This document shows, one piece after another, positions 23,619 to 32,087 of a DNA stretch of 32,087 nt (the first letter of the stretch is position 1; each line of letters begins with the position of its first letter). The DNA comes from Mycobacteriaceae bacterium. GTDB lineage: Bacteria > Actinomycetota > Actinomycetes > Mycobacteriales > Mycobacteriaceae. The position numbers and the translations under genes were made by a program. The notes below the pieces were generated by a model. That model searched no databases. It saw only the letters and a list, made by a program, of their open reading frames with translations, and was not told the DNA's origin. The stretch lies in assembly GCA_029977845.1 (NCBI GenBank), contig JAPOKC010000031.1:1-32087 (forward strand), written 5' to 3'.

Positions 23619-24919
23619 GTCGCGCCCTGCCCGGCTGCGATCTGCCCTCCGGTGGGCTCCTCGTAGGTCTCCCGCCAGTCGTCGGGCAGCAGGTGGTCGA
23701 GCACGTCGTCGACGGTGACCGCGCCGAGCAGGTGGTTCTCCTCGTCGACCACCGGTCCGCAGACCAGGTTGTAGGCGGCCAGGTAACGGGTCACCGCGGG
23801 CAACGGGGTGTCCGGGGACAACCGCGGCAGATCGGTGTCGACGATGCCGCTGACCAGGTTGGCCGGCGGTTCGCGCAGCAGCGCCTGGGTGTGCACGCAG
23901 CCCAGGTATCGCCCGGTGGGGGTGGCCGTCGGCGGGCGGACAACGAACACCAGTGATGCCAGCGCGGGGGTCAGGTCGGGATCGCGCACCCGGGCCAGCG
24001 CCTCGGCGACGGTGGTGTCCGGCGCCAGCACCACCGGGTCGGAGGTCATCAAGCCGCCGGCGGTGTCCGGCGAGTGGCTCAGCAGCCGTCGCACCGACTC
24101 GGAGTCCTCCGGGTCCATCCGGCCCAGCAGCGTCTCGGCCTCGCCCGGTTGCAGCACGCCCAACAGGTCGGCGGCGTCGTCGGGATCCATCGCCTCAAGC
24201 ACGTCGGCGGCGCGTTCGGTGTCCAGTTGCAGCAGCAGATCGCTCTGATCGTCCTCGGGCAGCTCCTGCAGGATGTCGGCCAGCCGCTCGTCGTCGAGGG
24301 CGTTGACGACCTCGGTGCGGCGCTTGGCCGGCAGATCGCGGATGGCGTCGGCCACCTCGATGGGTCGCTGACCCTCGAACTGGTGCAGCAGTTGCGCCAC
24401 ACCCTGGTCGGGCATCGCCAGTCCGGACGGGGTGAGGCCCACGACGTTCTGCCAGTCGACCACCACCACCGTCGAGCGCCGGCCCAGCCGTCGCTGACTT
24501 CGGACCGCCACCCGGGTGACCATCCAGTCGCGGGTGCGGGTCTGCTCGATGGCCAGGTCGACGACGATCACGTCGACGCCCGCCAGCTGTTCCTGCTCGG
24601 GGTCGTTGACCCGGACCCGGGTCTCCAGCACCTGGGCCAGCACCAGCACCTCGCCCGGGCGCTGCACGAACCGGCGCAGGGACACATTGGCGGTGTTGAG
24701 GGTGACGGCGTTGGGCTCGATCGCGGTGATCCGCAGGATCGGGACGAAAATCCTTCGGCGGGTGAGCAATTCGACGACCAGACCGAGGACGCGGGGTTGC
24801 TGGCGCACGACGCTGATGCTGATCACCACGTCACGAACCCGGCCGAAGGATTCGCCGTCGGGACCCAGCACGACCATCCCCGCCAGCCGCGCCGCATATA
24901 CCCTGTTCACCGACGCCAT
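23615..24919 (-). CDS. PRC-barrel / MgtE_N / CBS protein (Rv1232c-like)
   Basis: The 434-aa soluble protein has a PRC-barrel-like N-terminal part, 6-85 (GMVVLGPDGESFGRVRDVV), with a second similar repeat at 95-160. It then has an MgtE N-terminal superhelical domain at 175-285 (ADILQELPEDDQSDLLLQL, MDPDDAADLL) and a CBS pair from 288 (GGLMTSDPVVLAPDTTVAEAL) to about 415. In MgtE these regions sense Mg2+ and gate the channel, but no transmembrane channel domain is present. It may sense Mg2+ or nucleotides and act on another protein, for example the coupled DUF1003 membrane protein. The ATG at 24919 has TACCCT 7 bases upstream. Longer open frame upstream crosses the lyase gene and is rejected. 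Confidence 0.88.
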   Translation of the reverse strand: MASVNRVYAARLAGMVVLGPDGESFGRVRDVVISISVVRQQPRVLGLVVELLTRRRIFVPILRITAIEPNAVTLNTANVSLRRFVQRPGEVLVLAQVLETRVRVNDPEQEQLAGVDVIVVDLAIEQTRTRDWMVTRVAVRSQRRLGRRSTVVVVDWQNVVGLTPSGLAMPDQGVAQLLHQFEGQRPIEVADAIRDLPAKRRTEVVNALDDERLADILQELPEDDQSDLLLQLDTERAADVLEAMDPDDAADLLGVLQPGEAETLLGRMDPEDSESVRRLLSHSPDTAGGLMTSDPVVLAPDTTVAEALARVRDPDLTPALASLVFVVRPPTATPTGRYLGCVHTQALLREPPANLVSGIVDTDLPRLSPDTPLPAVTRYLAAYNLVCGPVVDEENHLLGAVTVDDVLDHLLPDDWRETYEEPTGGQIAAGQGAT

Positions 24920-24926
24920 GACTGCA

Positions 24927-24932
24927 AGGGTA
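24927..24932 (-). promoter_or_regulatory. -10 box TACCCT of the PRC/CBS gene
   Basis: On the minus strand TACCCT and 7 bases precede the ATG at 24919, leaderless spacing. It overlaps the Shine-Dalgarno of the divergent lyase gene. Confidence 0.5.
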
Positions 24933-24936
24933 GGAG
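24932..24936 (+). promoter_or_regulatory. Shine-Dalgarno of the CitE-like gene
   Basis: AGGAG lies 7 bases before the GTG at 24944 and selects that start from a much longer open frame. Its promoter must lie inside the divergent gene, because only 24 bases separate the two starts. Confidence 0.5.
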
Positions 24937-24943
24937 TCTGCGA

Positions 24944-25900
24944 GTGGAAAGCCCGTATCGACCCCGCCGAACGTGTCTGTCGGTTCCGGGTAGCAGTCCC
25001 AAGATGATCGAGAAGGCCAAAGGCCTTCCCGCCGACCAGGTTTTCCTGGACCTCGAGGACGCGGTGGCGGCCGATGTCAAGGCGGTCGCGCGGACCCAGG
25101 TGGCCGCGGCCCTGGCCGGTCCCGGTTGGGGATCCCAACTGCGCGGCGTGCGGGTCAACGACTGGACCACGCCATGGACCCACACCGACGTCATCGACGT
25201 GGTGTCGGCGGCCGGTGCGCACCTGGATCTCATCGTGTTGCCCAAGGTCACCGAGGCCGCCCATGTGCAGGCCCTTGATCTGCTGCTGACCCAACTCGAG
25301 CGAACCCACGGTCTGCCGGTCGGCAGGATCGGTGTCGACGCGCAGATCGAGGACGCCAGGGGATTGACCAACATCAATGCGATCGCGGCGGCGCCGCGGG
25401 TGCAGGCGCTGGTGCTGGGTCCCGCCGATCTGATGGCGAGTCTGAACACCCGCACGTTGGTGGTCGGCGAACAGCCGGAGGGCTATGACGTCGGTGACGC
25501 CTACCACCACGTTCTGATGACGATCCTCGTCGCGGCCCGCGCGCACGGCGTCGCCGCGATCGACGGCCCGTATCTGAAGGTGCGCGACACCGACGCATTC
25601 CGGCGGGTGGCGGGCCGCTCGGCGGCGCTCGGATATGACGGCAAGTGGGTGCTGCACCCCGACCAGATCGCCGCGGGCAACGAGATCTTCTCACCCGCCC
25701 AGGCCGAGTACGACCACGCCGAGTTGATCCTGGAGGCCTACGACTGGCACACCTCGAAGGCCGGCGGCGCGCGCGGCGCGGTAATGCTGGGCGAGGAGAT
25801 GATCGACGAGGCCAGCCGCAAGATGGCGCTGGTGGTCGTCGGGAAAGGCCGCGCCGCCGGAATGACCCGGCGGTCAGCGCCTTTCGCGCCTCCGCGCTAG
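24944..25900 (+). CDS. CitE-like CoA-ester lyase (HpcH/HpaI family)
   Basis: The 318-aa protein has the aldolase/citrate-lyase-beta TIM barrel: RRTCLSVPGSSPKMIEKA at the start (Arg for CoA/carboxylate), VFLDLEDAV with Glu38/Asp39, DAQIEDARGL with the metal-binding Glu, VLGPADLMASL, and GYDGKWVLHPDQI near the end. No citrate-lyase alpha or gamma partner lies nearby, so it is more likely a stand-alone malyl-, methylmalyl- or citramalyl-CoA-type lyase or thioesterase. In M. tuberculosis this position, as I remember it, has no such gene. It converges on the DUF4190 gene with 7 bases between. The precise substrate is not visible. Confidence 0.85.
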   Translation: MESPYRPRRTCLSVPGSSPKMIEKAKGLPADQVFLDLEDAVAADVKAVARTQVAAALAGPGWGSQLRGVRVNDWTTPWTHTDVIDVVSAAGAHLDLIVLPKVTEAAHVQALDLLLTQLERTHGLPVGRIGVDAQIEDARGLTNINAIAAAPRVQALVLGPADLMASLNTRTLVVGEQPEGYDVGDAYHHVLMTILVAARAHGVAAIDGPYLKVRDTDAFRRVAGRSAALGYDGKWVLHPDQIAAGNEIFSPAQAEYDHAELILEAYDWHTSKAGGARGAVMLGEEMIDEASRKMALVVVGKGRAAGMTRRSAPFAPPR

Positions 25901-25907
25901 GCGGGCG

Positions 25908-26423
25908 TCAGTTGCCGCTGAAAGCCAGCGCCATCCAGACCAGGCTGAGGACCAGCGACGCCGCGCCGACGGCGATACCGGCGACGGCCAACCCGTAGCC
26001 CTGCTGACCGGTGCGCTTGACCTGATTGAGAGCGATCACGCCGAGCACGATCCCGACGATCGACCCGACACCGCACAGCAATCCGATCACCGAGGCCACC
26101 AACGAGAACACCGCCAGCGAGTTGGTGGCGTTCGGCGCGGCCGGCAATGGCCCTGCGGGCCCGTAACCGCCTGGATAGGGGACTCCGTATTCCGGTGGCG
26201 GAGGGGGCGGCGGGTAGCCGCCCGGATAGGCGCCATAACCCGGCTGCATTCCCGGTGGGGGTCCCGGCTGTCCGAACGCGGGTGGGGCTTCATAGCCGCC
26301 GTATGCGGGTGGCGGCGGATACGCCGGTATCTGCTCGATGGGCGGGGCCTCGTAAGCCCGCTCAGGCGGCTGGGTCCCGTCGGTATCGGGCTTCTCGCCG
26401 GGGTCACCGCTGGCAGCTGTCAT
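25908..26423 (-). CDS. Pro/Tyr/Gly-rich DUF4190 membrane protein (Rv1233c-like)
   Basis: The 171-aa protein has about 95 residues of low-complexity Pro/Gly/Tyr sequence (GGYPPPPPPPEYG, PAYPPPPAYGGYEAPP). Two transmembrane helices follow (NSLAVFSLVASVIGLLCGVGSIVGIVLGVIAL, then YGLAVAGIAVGAASLVLSLVWMALAF), which are the DUF4190 hairpin. Such tails probably face the cytoplasm and bind partners. The ATG at 26423 is preferred because TAGGTT lies 7 bases upstream; an in-frame TTG at 26432 is less likely. The -10 overlaps a 13-base palindrome. The function is unknown. Confidence 0.85.
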   Translation of the reverse strand: MTAASGDPGEKPDTDGTQPPERAYEAPPIEQIPAYPPPPAYGGYEAPPAFGQPGPPPGMQPGYGAYPGGYPPPPPPPEYGVPYPGGYGPAGPLPAAPNATNSLAVFSLVASVIGLLCGVGSIVGIVLGVIALNQVKRTGQQGYGLAVAGIAVGAASLVLSLVWMALAFSGN

Positions 26424-26430
26424 GCTTGTC

Positions 26431-26436
26431 AACCTA
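26431..26436 (-). promoter_or_regulatory. -10 box TAGGTT of the DUF4190 gene
   Basis: On the minus strand TAGGTT plus 7 bases reaches the ATG at 26423. It is the same hexamer as for LOG, glgM and glgC, and a leaderless start is likely. Confidence 0.55.
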
Positions 26437-26444
26437 GCCTAGGT
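26432..26444. promoter_or_regulatory. Palindrome ACCTAG-C-CTAGGT
   Basis: A perfect 13-base palindrome covers the DUF4190 -10 and lies upstream of the YflT-like gene on the other strand. It contains two CTAG tetramers, a sequence that is generally uncommon in bacteria. It may be an operator for one or both genes. Confidence 0.4.
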
Positions 26445-26465
26445 GGTGTCAGTGGGATGTTTCCC

Positions 26466-26489
26466 TAGCGTGCTCATCGCCAGAAGGAG
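26466..26489 (+). promoter_or_regulatory. -10 box and Shine-Dalgarno of the YflT-like gene
   Basis: TAGCGT (26466-26471) fits TANNNT and would start a leader of about 20 bases. AAGGAG (26484-26489) is 9 bases before the ATG at 26499. Unlike its divergent neighbour, this gene is therefore Shine-Dalgarno-led. Confidence 0.45.
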
Positions 26490-26498
26490 AATCACGAC

Positions 26499-29341
<2,843 letters not shown>

Positions 29342-29345
<4 letters not shown>

Positions 29346-30163
29346 CGCGCCGGGCGGGATTCTGGACGGTGATCAACGTTCTGGTGGTGGTCTACGCACT
29401 GCTGCCGGTGCTGTGGATCCTGAGCCTCTCGCTCAAGCCGACGTCGACGGTCAAGGACGGCAAGCTGATTCCCTCGGAGATCACCTTCGCCAACTATCGC
29501 GGCATCTTCACCGGAGACGTGTTCTCCTCGGCGCTGATCAACTCGATTGGCATCGGACTGATCACCACGGTGATCGCGGTGACGATCGGCGGGATGGCGG
29601 CCTACGCGGTGGCCCGGCTGGACTTCCCCGGCAAGAAGGCGCTCATCGGCGTGGCCCTGCTGATCGCGATGTTCCCCCAGATCTCCCTTGTCACACCGCT
29701 GTTCAACATCGAACGCAAGATCGGGCTCTTCGACACCTGGCCCGGTCTGATCATCCCGTACATCACCTTCGCGCTGCCGCTGGCGGTCTACACCCTCTCG
29801 GCGTTCTTCCGGGAGATCCCGTGGGATCTGGAGAAGGCCGCCAAGATGGACGGCGCCACCCCGGCGCAGGCCTTCCGCAAGGTGATCGCACCGCTGGCCG
29901 CGCCGGGCATCGTCACCGCCGCGATCCTGGTGTTCATCTTCGCCTGGAACGACCTGCTGCTGGCGCTGTCGCTGACCGCGACGAGGGCCGCGATCACCGC
30001 ACCGGTGGCGATCGCGAACTTCACCGGCAGTTCGCAATTCGAGGAGCCGACCGGCTCGATCGCCGCCGGGGCGATGGTGATCACGATTCCGATCATCGTC
30101 TTCGTTCTGATCTTCCAACGTCGTATTGTCGCCGGGCTCACGTCCGGTGCGGTGAAGGGTTGA
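29342..30163 (+). CDS. sugB: Trehalose ABC transporter permease SugB
   Basis: The 273-aa MalG-type permease has an N-terminal helix ([24 protein letters not shown]), the MetI-like core, and the EAA loop [23 protein letters not shown] at about 160-185. It pairs with SugA to form the membrane channel. The ATG at 29342 overlaps the sugA stop; the stop is one base before sugC. Confidence 0.94.
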
Positions 30164-30164
30164 T

Positions 30165-31253
30165 ATGGCCGAGATCGTCCTGGAGCACGTGAGCAAGCAG
30201 TACCCGAGCGGGGCGACCCCGGTGAAGGACCTGAGCCTGACCATCCGTGACGGCGAGTTCCTCATCCTGGTCGGGCCGTCCGGCTGCGGGAAGTCGACCA
30301 CGCTGAACATGATCGCCGGACTCGATGAGATCAGCTCCGGTGAACTGCGGATCGGCGGCGACCGGGTCAACGACAAGGCGCCGCGCGATCGCGATGTCGC
30401 GATGGTGTTCCAGTCCTACGCGCTCTACCCGCACATGACCGTGCGGCAGAACATCGCCTTTCCGCTCACCCTGGCCAAGATGGGCAAGGCCGAGATCGAG
30501 GCCAAGGTCGCCGAGACCGCCCGCATCCTGGACCTCACCGAACTTTTGGACCGCAAGCCGGCCCAACTCTCCGGTGGTCAGCGCCAACGGGTCGCGATGG
30601 GGCGTGCGATCGTGCGCAAGCCCAAGGCCTTCCTGATGGACGAGCCGCTGAGCAACCTCGACGCCAAACTGCGGGTGCAGATGCGCGGTGAGATCGCCCG
30701 GCTGCAGAAGCGGCTGGGCACCACGACCGTCTACGTCACCCATGATCAGACCGAGGCGATGACGCTCGGGGACCGGGTCGTGGTGCTCAAGGACGGGGTG
30801 GCCCAGCAGATCGGCACCCCCGACGAGTTGTACAACCATCCGGCGAACCTCTTCGTCGCCGGCTTCATCGGTTCGCCGGCGATGAACTTCTTCCCGGCCA
30901 CCGCGACGGCCACCGGGATCCGGCTGCCGTTCGGCGACATCCCGCTCGAGACGGCGGTGAGTGGATCCAACCTCGTCGCGGGCCTGCGCCCGGAGAGCTT
31001 CGCCGACGCCGCGCTGCTGGACGGTTTTGAGCGGGCCAAGACCGTCACCTTCGCGGTGGACGTCAATCTGGTCGAATCACTGGGCTCGGACAAGTACGCG
31101 CACTTCTCGGTGCCCGGATCACCCGGAACCGATTATGTGGCAAGGCTTTCCGCGGAGTCGGCCGCCGCCGTCGGCCGGCCGCTGGAGCTGGCGGTGGACC
31201 CGGCCAAGCTGCACGTGTTCGACGGGGCATCCGGGGTGAACCTCACCGCGTGA
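30165..31253 (+). CDS. sugC: Trehalose ABC transporter ATPase SugC
   Basis: The 362-aa MalK-type ATPase has Walker A GPSGCGKST (37-45), a Q-loop in MVFQSYALYPH, signature LSGGQRQRVAMGRAIV, Walker B FLMDEPLSNLDA, and switch His in VTHDQTEAM. The C-terminal third (from about 240, including GLRPESF) is the TOBE/regulatory domain. It is somewhat shorter than M. tuberculosis SugC as I recall. It powers SugAB from the cytoplasm. Its stop lies inside the start of the SUFU gene (GTGA), which suggests the downstream gene belongs to the same operon. Confidence 0.95.
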   Translation: MAEIVLEHVSKQYPSGATPVKDLSLTIRDGEFLILVGPSGCGKSTTLNMIAGLDEISSGELRIGGDRVNDKAPRDRDVAMVFQSYALYPHMTVRQNIAFPLTLAKMGKAEIEAKVAETARILDLTELLDRKPAQLSGGQRQRVAMGRAIVRKPKAFLMDEPLSNLDAKLRVQMRGEIARLQKRLGTTTVYVTHDQTEAMTLGDRVVVLKDGVAQQIGTPDELYNHPANLFVAGFIGSPAMNFFPATATATGIRLPFGDIPLETAVSGSNLVAGLRPESFADAALLDGFERAKTVTFAVDVNLVESLGSDKYAHFSVPGSPGTDYVARLSAESAAAVGRPLELAVDPAKLHVFDGASGVNLTA

Positions 31254-31828
31254 GCGATCCGCTGGCTTCGGCCAGAGCGCATCTGTGCGCCCATTTCGCC
31301 GACGCCGATCCCGATGTCGCCAGCGTCACCTTCCTCGGAGTCGAGCGCATGGATGTGCTGCGCTTCGTCACCGCCGCCGGGTACTGCTATGTGTCGCTGG
31401 GGTGCTCGCGCCATCCGATGAATGCGGCGTCGGCATCGGTGATCGACCCGGTCCGCGGACCGCGCGCCGAACTGGTGATGAATCTGCGTGCCGGTGCGCC
31501 GACGCCCGGGTTGGCCCGCAGCCTGGCGGTGATCGCCGCGACGCCCGCGGTGGACGGTGTGGTGCTCACCGAGGACCTGCTGGTCGACTTGTCGGCGCCG
31601 CTGTGGGAGGGTGCGCCGTTCACGGCGGTGCTGCTGGGCGCCTCCGGCATCCCCGATCTTCCGCTGGCATCGCCACGTGATCCGCTGCGGTTTCTCTCCG
31701 CGGTTCCTGTCACCGCGACCGAGGCGGCGTGGGTGCGGCTGAAGGGTGCCGAGGCGATGCGTCAGGCCTGGGCCGACGACGGCGTGGACGTGCTGGACCC
31801 GGTGCGGAGGGCGTCGGCGGCCGACTGA
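31250..31828 (+). CDS. SUFU-domain (suppressor of fused) protein
   Basis: The 192-aa cytoplasmic protein shows the bacterial SUFU pattern: DVLRFVTAAGYCYVSLGCSRHPM, then RAELVMNLR, then a C-terminal half with VPVTATEAAWVRLKGAEAM. The domain is named from animal Hedgehog signalling; in bacteria it is often an immunity protein for polymorphic toxins or has no known role. The GTG start at 31250 overlaps the sugC stop, so it is translationally coupled to the trehalose importer. No toxin gene is adjacent within the window. The M. tuberculosis sugC locus, as I remember it, is followed by corA on the other strand rather than by this gene. Confidence 0.8.
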   Translation: MSDPLASARAHLCAHFADADPDVASVTFLGVERMDVLRFVTAAGYCYVSLGCSRHPMNAASASVIDPVRGPRAELVMNLRAGAPTPGLARSLAVIAATPAVDGVVLTEDLLVDLSAPLWEGAPFTAVLLGASGIPDLPLASPRDPLRFLSAVPVTATEAAWVRLKGAEAMRQAWADDGVDVLDPVRRASAAD

Positions 31829-31915
31829 TCCACCGATTGGGGGACAACGGATTCATCACTCGACCGGTCCTGCCGGTGGACGGGCGCGGAGTATGCGGTC
31901 GGCGAGGGTTGTCCC

Positions 31916-32087
31916 ATGGGTACCAAGGACAGCAAGGCTCTGGTCGCCACCCTCGGCGCAGTGGTCCTCGCCGTCACCGTCATGCAGAGCGGCATCGTCC
32001 CGATCCTGGCCTCGGTCCGCACCCAGTTGGGGGTTTCGGTGGCCGACAGCAGCTGGGTGGTGACGGCCAACCTGCTGGCCGCCGCGG
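31916..32087 (+). CDS. MFS transporter, N-terminus (partial)
   Basis: 57 codons are visible before the window ends. MGTKDSKALVATLGAVVLAVT leads into helix 1, and the segment VRTQLGVSVADSSWVVTANLLAAA matches the start of DHA2-type major facilitator transporters (the S-W-V-x-T-x-x-L motif in helix 2). It is probably a proton-driven exporter of drugs or metabolites. The gap of 87 bases after the SUFU gene holds a small ACCGG-N5-CCGGT inverted repeat (31863-31877) and no clear -10. Confidence 0.7.
   Translation, partial: MGTKDSKALVATLGAVVLAVTVMQSGIVPILASVRTQLGVSVADSSWVVTANLLAAA

Noticed and set aside
24944..25900. Citrate lyase beta subunit
   Set aside because: No alpha or gamma subunit or citrate-lyase maturation genes are nearby; a stand-alone CoA-ester lyase fits better.
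25908..26423. PE/PPE-type or collagen-like surface protein because of Pro/Gly repeats
   Set aside because: There is no PE or PPE motif, and the C-terminal two-helix hairpin matches DUF4190; such Pro/Tyr-rich tails are common in actinobacterial DUF4190 proteins.
31250..31828. Immunity gene of a polymorphic toxin system
   Set aside because: SUFU can be an immunity domain, but no secreted toxin, WXG100 or repeat-rich gene is adjacent; the coupling is to sugC.

Overview
The window looks like a chromosomal segment of a mycobacterium, most likely a fast-growing Mycolicibacterium. The DNA is GC-rich, and many genes begin with GTG. From memory, the gene order follows M. tuberculosis from about Rv1193 to Rv1238: fadD36, dapD-dapE, Rv1204c, a LOG gene, fadD6, folP2, gpgS, Rv1209, tagA, Rv1211, glgM-glgC, Rv1220c, sigE-rseA-htrA-tatB, mrp, Rv1230c to Rv1234, and lpqY-sugABC. 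I see no tRNA, rRNA, CRISPR array, insertion sequence or phage gene, and no gene-free stretch longer than about 220 bases.

Layout. 1-718: two secreted proteins on the minus strand, the first cut by the window edge. 760-2507: acyl-CoA synthetase fadD36 coupled to a VOC-fold protein. 2508-4552: divergent lysine/peptidoglycan genes dapD and dapE. 4525-6777: a large STAND/MalT-like ATPase without a DNA-binding domain. 6826-12878: a very tight seven-gene run, LOG - fadD6 - methyltransferase - folP2 - gpgS - DivIVA-like - tag. 12967-13134: a small DUF3117 protein, then a two-sided terminator. 13200-15632: divergent glgM and glgC. 15629-16931: an O-methyltransferase followed by a DUF4126 membrane protein. 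17151-20422: sigE, rseA, htrA, tatB. 20429-24919: minus-strand mrp, a lytic transglycosylase, a DUF1003 protein and a PRC/MgtE_N/CBS protein. 24944-27014: a CitE-like lyase, a DUF4190 protein and a YflT-like protein. 27052-31828: the trehalose importer lpqY-sugA-sugB-sugC with a SUFU-domain gene coupled to its end. 31916-32087: the start of an MFS transporter.

How the genes fit together. Much of the window serves the cell envelope and alpha-glucan/trehalose metabolism. GlgC makes ADP-glucose and GlgM turns it into maltose-1-phosphate. LpqY-SugABC recovers trehalose, which can feed the same pool. GpgS starts the glucosylglycerate/methylglucose lipopolysaccharide route. DapD and DapE supply diaminopimelate. 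SigE, RseA and HtrA sense and repair envelope stress.

The most unusual points are: (1) at least eleven genes have a TANNNT -10 box 6-8 bases before the start codon, the signature of leaderless mRNA; (2) a SUFU-domain gene translationally coupled to the trehalose importer; (3) a MalT-like ATPase that lacks its HTH; (4) a FolP2 whose substrate loop has lost the usual S-T-R motif, co-transcribed with an extra methyltransferase; (5) a hairpin plus paired TTCGAA motifs between sigE and its anti-sigma gene. No clearly new defence or mobile system is visible.
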